NCBI GenBank assembly: GCA_037157565.1
Contig: JAZHRO010000054.1
Span: 13,251,501-13,315,500 of the forward strand
Source: Thalassia testudinum
Lineage: Eukaryota > Streptophyta > Magnoliopsida > Alismatales > Hydrocharitaceae
Direction of reading: 5' to 3'
DNA length: 64,000 nt
Shown here: positions 47,501 through 52,281 of the stretch, piece by piece
How the letters are laid out: each line of letters opens with the position of its first letter
Numbering within the stretch: the first letter of the stretch is position 1
Program-made: the position numbers and the translations under genes
Notes under the pieces: generated by a model
The model's input: the letters and a program-made list of their open reading frames with translations, nothing else
The model's database searches: none
Told to the model about the DNA's origin: nothing

Positions 47501-49174
47501 GACTATAGACCTGACTATGAGTTACTCAGTCGGTAGGGCACTGCATAGGATTACTCAGCTGAGTAGGCTAATTTTTACAACACTGTACCAAATATCTCAT
47601 CCAGAAGGAACTTATCAAAACCACTCATGTTTCTTCCCACGATCAGATAGCGGACGTCTTCACCAAGGCTCCCCCGAAGTCTACATTTGACAGATATTAT
47701 TTCAAGTTGAGCATGATGGATATCTATGCTCCAACTTGGAGGAAGTGTTAAGATTAATCTATTTTATCTTTTTTTATACTTGATCAATTTTTTGACGGCA
47801 TTTGGTGTAATTTTTTCCTTTTTTTAATTTTTTTTTTTTTAAGCCAATAAGTGGTTATGCAAAAATAACCACCCAAAATCATTCCTAATCCTTCATATAA
47901 TGAGGGCTAGGGTTTTTAATAGTGATGCGAAAGTTCACTTCTTCTGACAATCTTAGTAAACGAGTGCATAATGATCAAAAGCCTGTAGAGAAGGATATCC
48001 ATTTTGCACCCGGGAAGTTTTTCCTAGTGGAACCAAATCTTTGATCTGCCATTTGAAAATATGCCAGTTGGAGGTTCTTGGCAATGAGGATCAAGGATAA
48101 GCCCAACTTTCATATAGAAGAGACAACGATGCAGCCACAATTCCAAGCCCAACAGGATTTTCCTGGAAGAACCAAAACCGACCTCACGTAAGAACCCCCT
48201 GAGATGATATATCAGTGGGGAGGGGGGGTGAGGAAAATGGATTTCACTTGGGGATAAAAAGTACAGACACGTGAAAAGACGGCAACAACAACTAGGGGTT
48301 CTTGACAATAAGGATAAATCCATAGACAATATAAGCCCGAGTTTCTTATAGGAAAAAGAAGAACAGCAGCCATAACTTGGCATGGTATCGACCAACATGT
48401 TTTTCTAACTGACATTAAAGAACTCTCTTTCAGAAACAGAATGGCCGGTGATCCAGAAGGCACAACTAGACTTACTGAAATAAAATCAAACACGGTACCC
48501 AGATGCGCGTCTTTTCCACACAAGCAACAAATTCTAACAGGCAGCGGTTTTTCCTTTTTCATCCAACTCTGATGCATCTTTTGAGAGCTGAACTACGCAA
48601 AATTGCAACAGGCTCTCCGAAGATCACTCCTGACTGCTGTTTCAAAAAAGATCGCTCCTGACTGAGTGAAGGAACTCAACGAAGAAATAACTTCCAGCAT
48701 TTCACCTTCCCCTGCTCCCTATTTCCCACTAGAGCGAACACTATACGCTTCCAACAGAGCACTCGAAACTACGAGTCGACGAGTAACGGGAAGAAACTTC
48801 CCGTGGAAGAAACGGGTGCTTACCGGTCATCTCCAAGTCGATCCAGACGAGGGGCAGCTTGTACTCCCCCGAGGGCGCTTCGTGCGGGGGCGAGTCGGAG
48901 GCGTTGGGGGAGCCGTTGGATTGCGCCGTCCCCTTCTTCTTGCCCTTCCCCTCGACTCCCTCTGCAACGCGGATAAGCTAGCCGCTTAGAAACCCTAACG
49001 GAACGGAACGGAACGGTGTTGGGACGGGAGACGAGCTTTACCGTTGTCTGTACCGGTGCTCGAGGGGGTCGTTACTGCAGCTTTGATGGAGGAGGGAGCG
49101 GCGGCGGCGGCGGCGGACTCGTCGTCGCTGAGGGAGAGGATGGCGAAGGAGTTGGCCATGCGGCCGCCCATCAT
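6217..49174 (-). CDS. ORN: Oligoribonuclease (Orn/REXO2-type 3'-5' exoribonuclease), 8 exons over 43 kb
   Basis: Exons, 5' to 3' on the minus strand: 49174-49042, 48961-48824, 26526-26450, 25449-25377, 25183-25128, 14322-14236, 9997-9907, 6335-6217. They total 774 nt (257 aa plus stop), with GT-AG at every intron and continuous frame. After an Ala/Ser/Gly-rich, acidic-to-basic N-terminus of about 77 residues, the DEDDh fold follows: [11 protein letters not shown] (ExoI, D and E), [25 protein letters not shown] (ExoII, D), [12 protein letters not shown], and HRALDDI (ExoIII, H and D), ending [16 protein letters not shown]. Family members degrade 2-5 nt RNAs in organelles and cytosol. The subcellular target is not clear here; a second ATG (49159) would give 252 aa. 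Introns 2 and 5 carry nested retrotransposons. A bacterial-like single-domain length is preserved. Confidence 0.95.
6336..9208. other. ORN intron 7, 3' part: nothing recognised
   Basis: AT-rich intronic DNA with short random open frames only. The segment at about 8946-9200 is probably the leader of the minus-strand copia whose LTR follows at 9221. Confidence 0.5.
9221..9496 (-). mobile_element. Copia-type LTR with adjoining primer-binding site
   Basis: On the minus strand the LTR runs from TGTTAGGTTGGG at 9496 to TTTTCAACA at 9221. It is followed directly by TGGTATCGAAGTGG (9220-9207), a tRNA-Met-like primer-binding site, and about 270 bp of leader. The second LTR and the pol genes are not seen, so this is the 5' end of a truncated element. 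Confidence 0.65.
9532..9800 (+). mobile_element. Possible copia 3' LTR fragment
   Basis: CTCCAACTTGAGAGGAAATA resembles the usual copia polypurine tract/LTR junction. It is followed by TTAGAGATTTAG, long U3-like AT-rich DNA and polyadenylation-like text. Boundaries are uncertain and there is no partner LTR. Confidence 0.35.
9907..9997 (-). CDS. ORN: ORN exon 7
   Basis: Encodes [20 protein letters not shown] and [10 protein letters not shown]. The acceptor is TTTTTGCAG and the donor GGAG|GTAATC. Confidence 0.96.
9998..12410. other. ORN intron 6, 3' part: nothing recognised
   Basis: AT-rich intron DNA. At about 10635-10735 there is a weak tandem duplication (TTGGTAGCC..TTTGACAACA-like, unit about 60 bp). 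No coding region or transposon protein was recognised. Confidence 0.5.
12415..13990 (-). mobile_element. 5'-truncated L1-type LINE
   Basis: The minus-strand frames read the C-terminal part of LINE ORF2. The RT thumb region is near 13860-13620 in broken frames. [10 protein letters not shown] segment lies near 13240. The zinc-binding RT-associated domain is at about 12950-12700 ([20 protein letters not shown]; later a WCPFATYIW motif). The 3' end carries GTTATC-AACCA-GATAAC just before an A-rich tail (read as T-rich on plus at 12415). Frameshifts and stops make it dead. Confidence 0.85.
14236..14322 (-). CDS. ORN: ORN exon 6 (ExoII motif)
   Basis: Encodes [20 protein letters not shown] and VYTDYLFLK, with the third catalytic Asp. 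The acceptor is GTCTGCAG and the donor AAG|GTGAAG. It lies 10.8 kb from exon 5. Confidence 0.96.
14836..14856. repeat. (GA)n microsatellite
   Basis: Perfect GA dinucleotide run in ORN intron 5, just outside the nested copia block. Confidence 0.9.
15667..18083 (+). mobile_element. Gag-only (TR-GAG-like) copia retrotransposon, intact ends
   Basis: The left LTR is 15667-16269 (TGTTGGGATC ... TCTCTACA) and the right LTR 17473-18083 (TGTTGGGATC ... TCTCTATA), 603 and 611 bp. The target duplication ATTTG is exact at 15662-15666 and 18084-18088. The PBS TGGTATCAGAGCC starts at 16270, and the PPT CTTGAGGGGGAG abuts the right LTR. The 1.2-kb interior codes only for gag. The small size and lack of protease, integrase and RT mean it must rely on proteins supplied elsewhere. 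Confidence 0.95.
16395..17460 (+). pseudogene. Copia gag of the TR-GAG element, with stops
   Basis: Starts at [13 protein letters not shown]. It shows a gag domain with [32 protein letters not shown] and [10 protein letters not shown]. Near the end is a zinc-knuckle remnant ([13 protein letters not shown]) with its first Cys changed to Tyr. In-frame stops at 16776, 16876 and 16947 break the reading frame, so it probably no longer makes full-length Gag. Confidence 0.85.
18360..18690 (+). pseudogene. Copia gag fragment of the host element
   Basis: Frames read [20 protein letters not shown], then after a frame change a [18 protein letters not shown] and FLADLDDDL segment. This is the usual gag text before the zinc knuckle. 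It belongs to the deleted copia at 14956-24764. Confidence 0.65.
19090..19825 (+). pseudogene. LINE ORF1 (zinc-knuckle protein)
   Basis: Two retroviral-type zinc knuckles are read in one frame at about 19105-19200. They are followed by a basic/hydrophobic region to 19825, where a TGA ends the frame. This is the nucleic-acid-binding ORF1 of plant L1 elements. The start is unclear because the upstream frame is open only in pieces. Confidence 0.7.
20821..23340 (+). pseudogene. LINE ORF2: endonuclease and reverse transcriptase, broken frames
   Basis: The endonuclease reads [14 protein letters not shown], then after shifts [30 protein letters not shown] and [15 protein letters not shown]. The RT reads [58 protein letters not shown] followed by a stop, then [13 protein letters not shown] and [10 protein letters not shown]. 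The catalytic YADD is present. At least four frame breaks occur. Confidence 0.9.
23518..23548 (+). repeat. Poly(C) run of 31 nt inside LINE ORF2
   Basis: Uninterrupted C31 between the RT domain and the zinc-binding domain. It is much longer than expected for coding DNA and could shift the frame or reflect a sequencing problem. Confidence 0.9.
23980..24210 (+). pseudogene. LINE ORF2 zinc-binding RT-associated domain
   Basis: Reads [20 protein letters not shown], then [20 protein letters not shown]. This is the C-terminal zinc-binding domain found in plant L1 ORF2. Confidence 0.85.
24798..24970 (+). mobile_element. Short LINE 3' tail fragment
   Basis: The end GTGGTTATGGATAACTGTGC, then TTCTACTTTTCAAAAA, matches the 3' terminus of the L1 at 24489. 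A CCCTCCACAC-like string lies on both sides (24777 and 24974), possibly a TSD. Confidence 0.5.
25128..25183 (-). CDS. ORN: ORN exon 5
   Basis: Encodes [18 protein letters not shown]. The acceptor is TTTTTAG and the donor CAG|GTTTGC. It is separated from exon 4 by 193 bp. Confidence 0.95.
25377..25449 (-). CDS. ORN: ORN exon 4
   Basis: Encodes [20 protein letters not shown] and REHH. The acceptor is CTTGCAG and the donor CATG|GTACAA. The intron to exon 3 is exactly 1000 bp and shows no recognised transposon. Confidence 0.96.
25450..26449. other. ORN intron 3: nothing recognised
   Basis: A 1000-bp AT-rich intron without transposon or coding signatures. Confidence 0.7.
26450..26526 (-). CDS. 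ORN: ORN exon 3
   Basis: Encodes [20 protein letters not shown] and TKSVE, the conserved strand after ExoI. The acceptor is GTGTAG and the donor GAG|GTAATT. It lies 22.3 kb downstream of exon 2. Confidence 0.96.
26640..28320 (-). mobile_element. Degraded L1-type LINE fragment
   Basis: The minus frames give [18 protein letters not shown] and [14 protein letters not shown] (about 28080-27950), as in the region after LINE RT. Further on they give a [14 protein letters not shown] segment near 27830-27790. Many stops are present and the boundaries are only approximate. Confidence 0.65.
28380..28830 (-). mobile_element. RTE-type LINE 3' end fragment
   Basis: On minus, the text resembles the C-terminus of the RTE ORF in this window. 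It includes an MCGVDR/EVKMRE-like stretch where the intact copies read [17 protein letters not shown], then GRPKK. It also has an RTE-like tail (CACTTAGTAAGATAAGCC then TTTGTTATTGTTG) near 28440-28400. Heavily mutated. Confidence 0.55.
31128..31712 (+). pseudogene. RTE copy 1 AP-endonuclease domain
   Basis: [20 protein letters not shown] starts an exonuclease/endonuclease/phosphatase-fold domain. It has QETKW (catalytic Glu) and GGDLNGH (Asp, Asn). The frame ends early after a shift at about 31690; the remaining sequence continues in the next frame. Confidence 0.85.
32006..33460 (+). pseudogene. RTE copy 1 reverse transcriptase, broken
   Basis: Segments read [42 protein letters not shown] and [19 protein letters not shown]. 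Frame breaks fall near 32815 and 32955, with stops near 33062 and 33129. Confidence 0.85.
34025..34200 (+). repeat. Tandem duplicate of the RTE 3' end
   Basis: Repeats 33847-34020 almost exactly (AAGACCAAACAAGTGTTGGA ... TGTTAATTTTCATA). It differs by a GTT insertion in the tail and a C/A change in GCCRACCCC. Confidence 0.9.
35600..36470 (-). mobile_element. Degraded L1-type LINE RT fragment
   Basis: The minus strand at about 36070-36010 reads [20 protein letters not shown] in a slightly broken frame, the RT motif around the first catalytic Asp. Adjoining DNA up to 36470 has LINE-like text with many stops. Boundaries are approximate. Confidence 0.55.
37430..38190 (+). pseudogene. Copia gag
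   Basis: Reads [58 protein letters not shown] and [20 protein letters not shown]. Stop codons are present. It ends with a zinc-knuckle-like CHK remnant near 38165. Confidence 0.75.
38455..39830 (-). mobile_element. 5'-truncated L1-type LINE inside the copia
   Basis: The minus frames read [20 protein letters not shown] (39780-39700), the end of RT, then a FRFWMDGWVMV-like segment near 39290. The zinc-binding domain follows at about 38950-38760 ([32 protein letters not shown]). The 3' end has GGTTATCAAATGGATAACC. It is a relative of the L1 at 18964-24489. Confidence 0.85.
40560..43617 (+). pseudogene. Copia pol: integrase, RT and RNase H (multiply broken)
   Basis: Reads [40 protein letters not shown] (pre-integrase), [17 protein letters not shown] (integrase), [17 protein letters not shown] and [11 protein letters not shown] (RT), and VYIDD in place of VYVDD. 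RNase H text follows: [22 protein letters not shown] and [13 protein letters not shown]. Stops and shifts are frequent. Confidence 0.85.
42198..42445 (+). repeat. Tandem duplication of about 125 bp within copia RT
   Basis: The text AACTCATAGAA.YACCTTCA ... ATCCAACAATACAAG occurs twice in a row (start about 42212 and about 42336), differing at roughly a tenth of positions. Confidence 0.8.
43945..45000 (+). pseudogene. RTE copy 2 N-terminal ORF: 27-aa repeats plus AP endonuclease
   Basis: A 351-aa open frame. Two full 27-residue repeats ([20 protein letters not shown] unit) lead into [20 protein letters not shown]. The endonuclease has [23 protein letters not shown] and the final [11 protein letters not shown], so the whole endonuclease fold is readable. 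The frame stops at TAG 44998, where copy 1 also runs on in related sequence. Confidence 0.85.
45133..47004 (+). pseudogene. RTE copy 2 reverse transcriptase and C-terminal domain
   Basis: Four open pieces: 45133-45462, 45670-46035, 46080-46220 and 46246-47004. Motifs seen are [51 protein letters not shown] (catalytic Asp changed to Asn in FINLEKAY), [14 protein letters not shown] and [11 protein letters not shown]. The C-terminal piece reads [16 protein letters not shown] and ends [10 protein letters not shown]. Confidence 0.85.
47021..47070 (+). repeat. (TTG)n RTE tail and adjoining (TA)n/(TG)n
   Basis: TTG repeats end RTE copy 2. They are followed by a TATATA/TGTATG tract to about 47070. 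Confidence 0.85.
47826..47878 (-). mobile_element. Minimal LINE 3'-tail insertion in the copia right LTR
   Basis: A T-rich run followed by AAGCCAATAAGTGGTTATGC and AAAAATAACCACCC is, on minus, the LINE 3' hairpin plus poly(A). The left LTR has no such insert at this point. Confidence 0.55.
47950..48823. other. ORN intron 2, 5' part: nothing recognised
   Basis: Intronic DNA between the copia right end and the exon 2 donor. No transposon proteins or genes were recognised. Confidence 0.6.
48824..48961 (-). CDS. ORN: ORN exon 2 (ExoI motif)
   Basis: The acceptor is GCGTTGCAG after an 80-bp intron. The exon encodes a Lys/Gly/Ser linker and then [15 protein letters not shown], which contains the first two catalytic acidic residues. 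The donor is ACCG|GTAAGC. Confidence 0.95.
49042..49174 (-). CDS. ORN: ORN exon 1 (start codon, N-terminal extension)
   Basis: Begins with tandem ATGs at 49174 and 49171, with another at 49159 ([15 protein letters not shown]). The exon is rich in Ala and Ser. The donor is AACG|GTAAAG. The first ATG of the open frame that lies nearer the promoter (49234) reads an unrelated leader and is less likely. Phase 1. Confidence 0.8.
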
Positions 49175-49675
49175 GTGGCTTGGTGGGGGAGGGGGGAAGC
49201 GTCGAGTGGGAAGGAAGATACCGAAATATCGCAAATTCGAAAATTAAGTTGCGTTTACTTTTTTTTTTTTTTTTCCCCCTGGAAAACGCAAAACCCAAGC
49301 AACATCTCAGGCTGAATTTGACCCCCTCCCACGCCCCTCTTCCCCAACCCTTGTTGCAGTAAATTTTACACCCGGATAAAATTATCCCGTCCTTAGGGGA
49401 TGTTCCGAAAGATAATGCATTTAACGAGGTGATTGGATAAATTTATCCTTTCTTTTCTTTTCTTTTCTTTTTTTTTCATAGGAAAAGAATTTCATTTATC
49501 TTATAACATTTCCTCACTTATTTTATTATTTTACATGTATATTCTTTAAATATAAAATTTCACATATATCTCAACCCCACCACTTAAAAACTTTATCTAA
49601 TAAAATAATACAGAGAACAAGGGACGCACCATTGTATTAGACCTTACAATCTATTTTGTTTTGAATTTAGTATGA
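49175..49675 (-). promoter_or_regulatory. Proximal promoter and 5' UTR region of ORN
   Basis: This is the only non-repeat DNA between the ORN start and the solo LTR. On minus it contains an A-run (from plus T at about 49258-49274), a CT-rich leader and no clear TATA box. The part near 49380-49480 (GGATAAAATTATCC, GGATAAATTTATCC) has inverted words that could be a small MITE. Confidence 0.4.
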
Positions 49676-49808
49676 GATTATGTTACGACCATGACATCAA
49701 AACACTTTAAGACATCTGGGAGTTGGTCCAGACGTTTGGGAGTTGGTCCAAACGTCTGGATGCCTTCCTAGACGTTTGGAAATTAATTTTTACGTACGTA
49801 CGATCGCG

Positions 49809-49835
49809 AGTCTGCGCGCGTGCCGTGCGCAGACT
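49809..49835 (+). repeat. GC-rich hairpin in the LTR U3
   Basis: AGTCTGCGC at 49809-49817 and its reverse complement GCGCAGACT at 49827-49835 form a 9-bp stem with a 9-nt loop, about 80 bp upstream of the TATA-like box. Confidence 0.6.
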
Positions 49836-49887
49836 GAAACCCACTGCCCTCTTCTTTTTCTCTCCCCTCGCCGACCTGCAGACGCAT

Positions 49888-49905
49888 CCCCCCCCCCCCC
49901 CCCCC
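49888..49905 (+). repeat. Poly(C) run of 18 nt
   Basis: Lies just upstream of the TATA-like box of the outer solo LTR. Confidence 0.9.
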
Positions 49906-49912
49906 GGTCGCC

Positions 49913-49920
49913 TACAAATA
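49913..49920 (+). promoter_or_regulatory. TATA-like box of the outer LTR
   Basis: TACAAATA about 230 bp into the LTR, followed by a pyrimidine-rich start region. The inner LTR has TTATAA (54791-54786, minus) at the same relative place. Confidence 0.45.
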
Positions 49921-50920
49921 CCCCTCTCCCTCGTTCACCACCCCACCATCTTCTCCTTCCTCCAGCGTGAGCGCGAAAGTGAGAACGAGGGCAACAGCTG
50001 CTGCCGGGTGCAGTGCGGAGACGAGAGGTGCATCGAGAGGGAAGAGGAGAGAGAGCGCGCGAGGAAGAGAGAGAGCTCGCTGGGGCAGTTTGAGGCCGCC
50101 CGACGTGCGCGCGGAGGAGCGTTGTGCTGGGGAGGGTCTCCCCCAGTGCTGCTGCAGCTCAGGCAGCGGACAGATGAGCGCGGCGCGGCCGCGCATAGCA
50201 GAAAGAAGACGAAGAGGTTTTTATTCTGGGAATTTTTCCCAGAATCAGATGTCTGGACTTACATCCAGACGACGCGGGCGACGTCTGGAGGGAACTCCAG
50301 ACGACTGAGAGGTACGTAATTCCTCTTATACCTCCTTTTGCGGATACAGCCATGCAGGCTGTTCCGCCGAGGTTCTGAGACGTGTCGTGTTGAGGAAGTT
50401 TTCGTCACGCGTGCATGCTTCGTTTCGGGAAGGAGCGGAGACACGCCCTCCCATGCAGTTCAAACGTCTGGGCAAGGCACCAAACGACGGAGAGCGTCTC
50501 CAGACGTCCGGAGAGGTGGTCGGACGTCTGGAACTGGGTCCAGACGGTTTAACAGGATCCATGGACGTCTGAGGAGCAGCGCAGAGTAAGGTATGACCTA
50601 GACCACTTTTTAAGACGTCTAGAAGGTATTCCAGACGTCTGATTTGAGTCAGAGTAGTCGTTTTTGACCCGTTTAGGGTCCGATTTCCGCGTTTAAGATT
50701 CCGTTCTTCTCAGAATTAATTCCTTTACTTGTTTGAAATACTTTTACCTTGTTCTGAGTGGTTCCTTGTGGTTGATCCTTGTGTTAGGACCTCGTTCTGT
50801 TGCGGCTTTGGGGGTTGCAGAGGCACGTGGACATACCGATCACGCCCCCATTACTTCCGATTTTGCGGGTAGAGTGGCTTTCCTTAGTTAATTACAAACA
50901 TTAATGCATATCTGAAATAA

Positions 50921-51060
50921 ATGATAGATCCTAGGGTATGGCATGAATCCTGGGACCTGAAAACTAGATTGAATGATAGATCCTAGGTTATGACAGGAAT
51001 CCTACGACCTGAAAACTAGATTGAATGATAGATCCTAGGGTGTGGCATGAATCTTAGGAA
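50921..51060 (+). repeat. 52-bp tandem repeat, about 2.7 copies, in LTR
   Basis: ATGATAGATCCTAGG recurs at 50921, 50973 and 51025. The same array, inverted, is at about 53637-53765 in the inner LTR. Confidence 0.85.
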
Positions 51061-52281
51061 CAGAAACACTGAAATGAATGTCTTGAATGCCTGAATTGTA
51101 GCCTTGGATAAGTAGATAGAAAAATGATAATTACCTGTAATTGGATAACAGCTGCCCGTGAAATGTAGAGTACCGTTGCTAGTAACTGTTACATGTAATT
51201 TCTGTTGGTTGAAATTAAATACAAGCTGCTTGTATATAAATTTGAAAGGAAAAGAAGTTTGAATGTTGGAAACACGTACTATATGCGAATAAACCTGAAA
51301 TAATGAAACTTAGTATGGCTTGGCCGGAGAAATATGAGCACGAACCCTACGGGGAATTAGGAGTAGAGCTCCTAGAAAATAAATAGAATGGAAATGGGAA
51401 AGTGAGCTGGCCCTTGAGTACAGAATACCAAGGAGAGCGACTGTCTCCCTGTTTATTGCAGAGCGGAGCTAGCCACCCTAGGGTTGGGACCCGAGGTTAG
51501 GATTGGCCACTTTGTATCGACTCTGTGGCCCTTGCATACACCGTATCGGGGAGAGCTATTAGTGTAGGGAGGGAGCTAGCCACCCCACGAGGCCTAGGGT
51601 TCAGCTAGCCGTCCTATATCGACTTGTTAGGCCCACTAGGCAAACCAGGGTAGTCAGGCGAGGGTGCGAGGACTGTGGAGGGGCAAGACCCCTGTTTGGT
51701 TACTGTGGAGGGGCTAGACCCTTGTTACTGAGAGGGCTCTGCCCTATACTGCCCTATACTGGTTCCGTGCTGTGCTTTGGGCACACCCATTAACGGAAAC
51801 GACTAACCGCGTGCCAGTGCAGGTAGCTACCCGTGCGTTTATCGCTCGTGCCGTAGTCACCGTTACGTTTGTTAACGACCTTGGGGTGGTTGACTGAGGG
51901 TAGGACCACCACGGGGGACTCTCCCGGTCAGGAGAGCACCACGTGCTACTTCTACTTTTCAGAAAAGACTGCAATCAAGATCGTTCCCACGATGAACATT
52001 CGAGATTAAGAGAAAGACCTGAGAAATAAACCAAGAAAGAGTAAATAGATAAATAAAGAAAGAAATTAAAAACAATCGCTACCTGGCCACCTTTATTGTT
52101 TTTCTTAGCTAGCTGGTTGCCACTCTACTCAGCGTTTCGCTTACGTGTCATATTTACCACCTTTTTCAAGACCAGGTGTTGAGCAGCCAGAGCCCACGAC
52201 TGCAGAGGGTGTTGAGCCCAGTAGTTGTACTTGTGTTGTACCCGTTTCTATGTAGTGAGTATTTTGTTACACTTTTGTATT

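Larger units (their letters stand above)
43618..47585. mobile_element. Non-autonomous hAT element interrupted by RTE copy 2
   Basis: The 8-bp duplication TACCAAAT is exact at 43610-43617 and 47586-47593. The ends are CATTATTGTAAAA (left) and, in reverse complement, CAGTGTTGTAAAA (right): 11 of 13 match, the hAT consensus. Outside the RTE the element is about 0.65 kb with no transposase. It contains GACTACTCGACCGAGTAGTC-like inverted words near the right end. Confidence 0.88.
36486..47949 (+). mobile_element. Copia retrotransposon with L1, hAT and RTE insertions
   Basis: The left LTR is 36486-36691 and the right LTR 47746-47949 (both start TGTTAAGATTA; shared TATATAATGAGGG and GAAAGTTCA). The flanks are ATCTG and ATCTT. 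A PBS-like TGATATTAACACAGTGG follows the left LTR. Gag lies at 37430-38190, the pre-integrase/integrase region at 40560-41700, and RT/RNase H at 41800-43617. The last 50 codons resume at 47594 ([20 protein letters not shown]). Many stops make it inactive. It lies in ORN intron 2 with opposite transcriptional sense to the gene. Confidence 0.9.
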
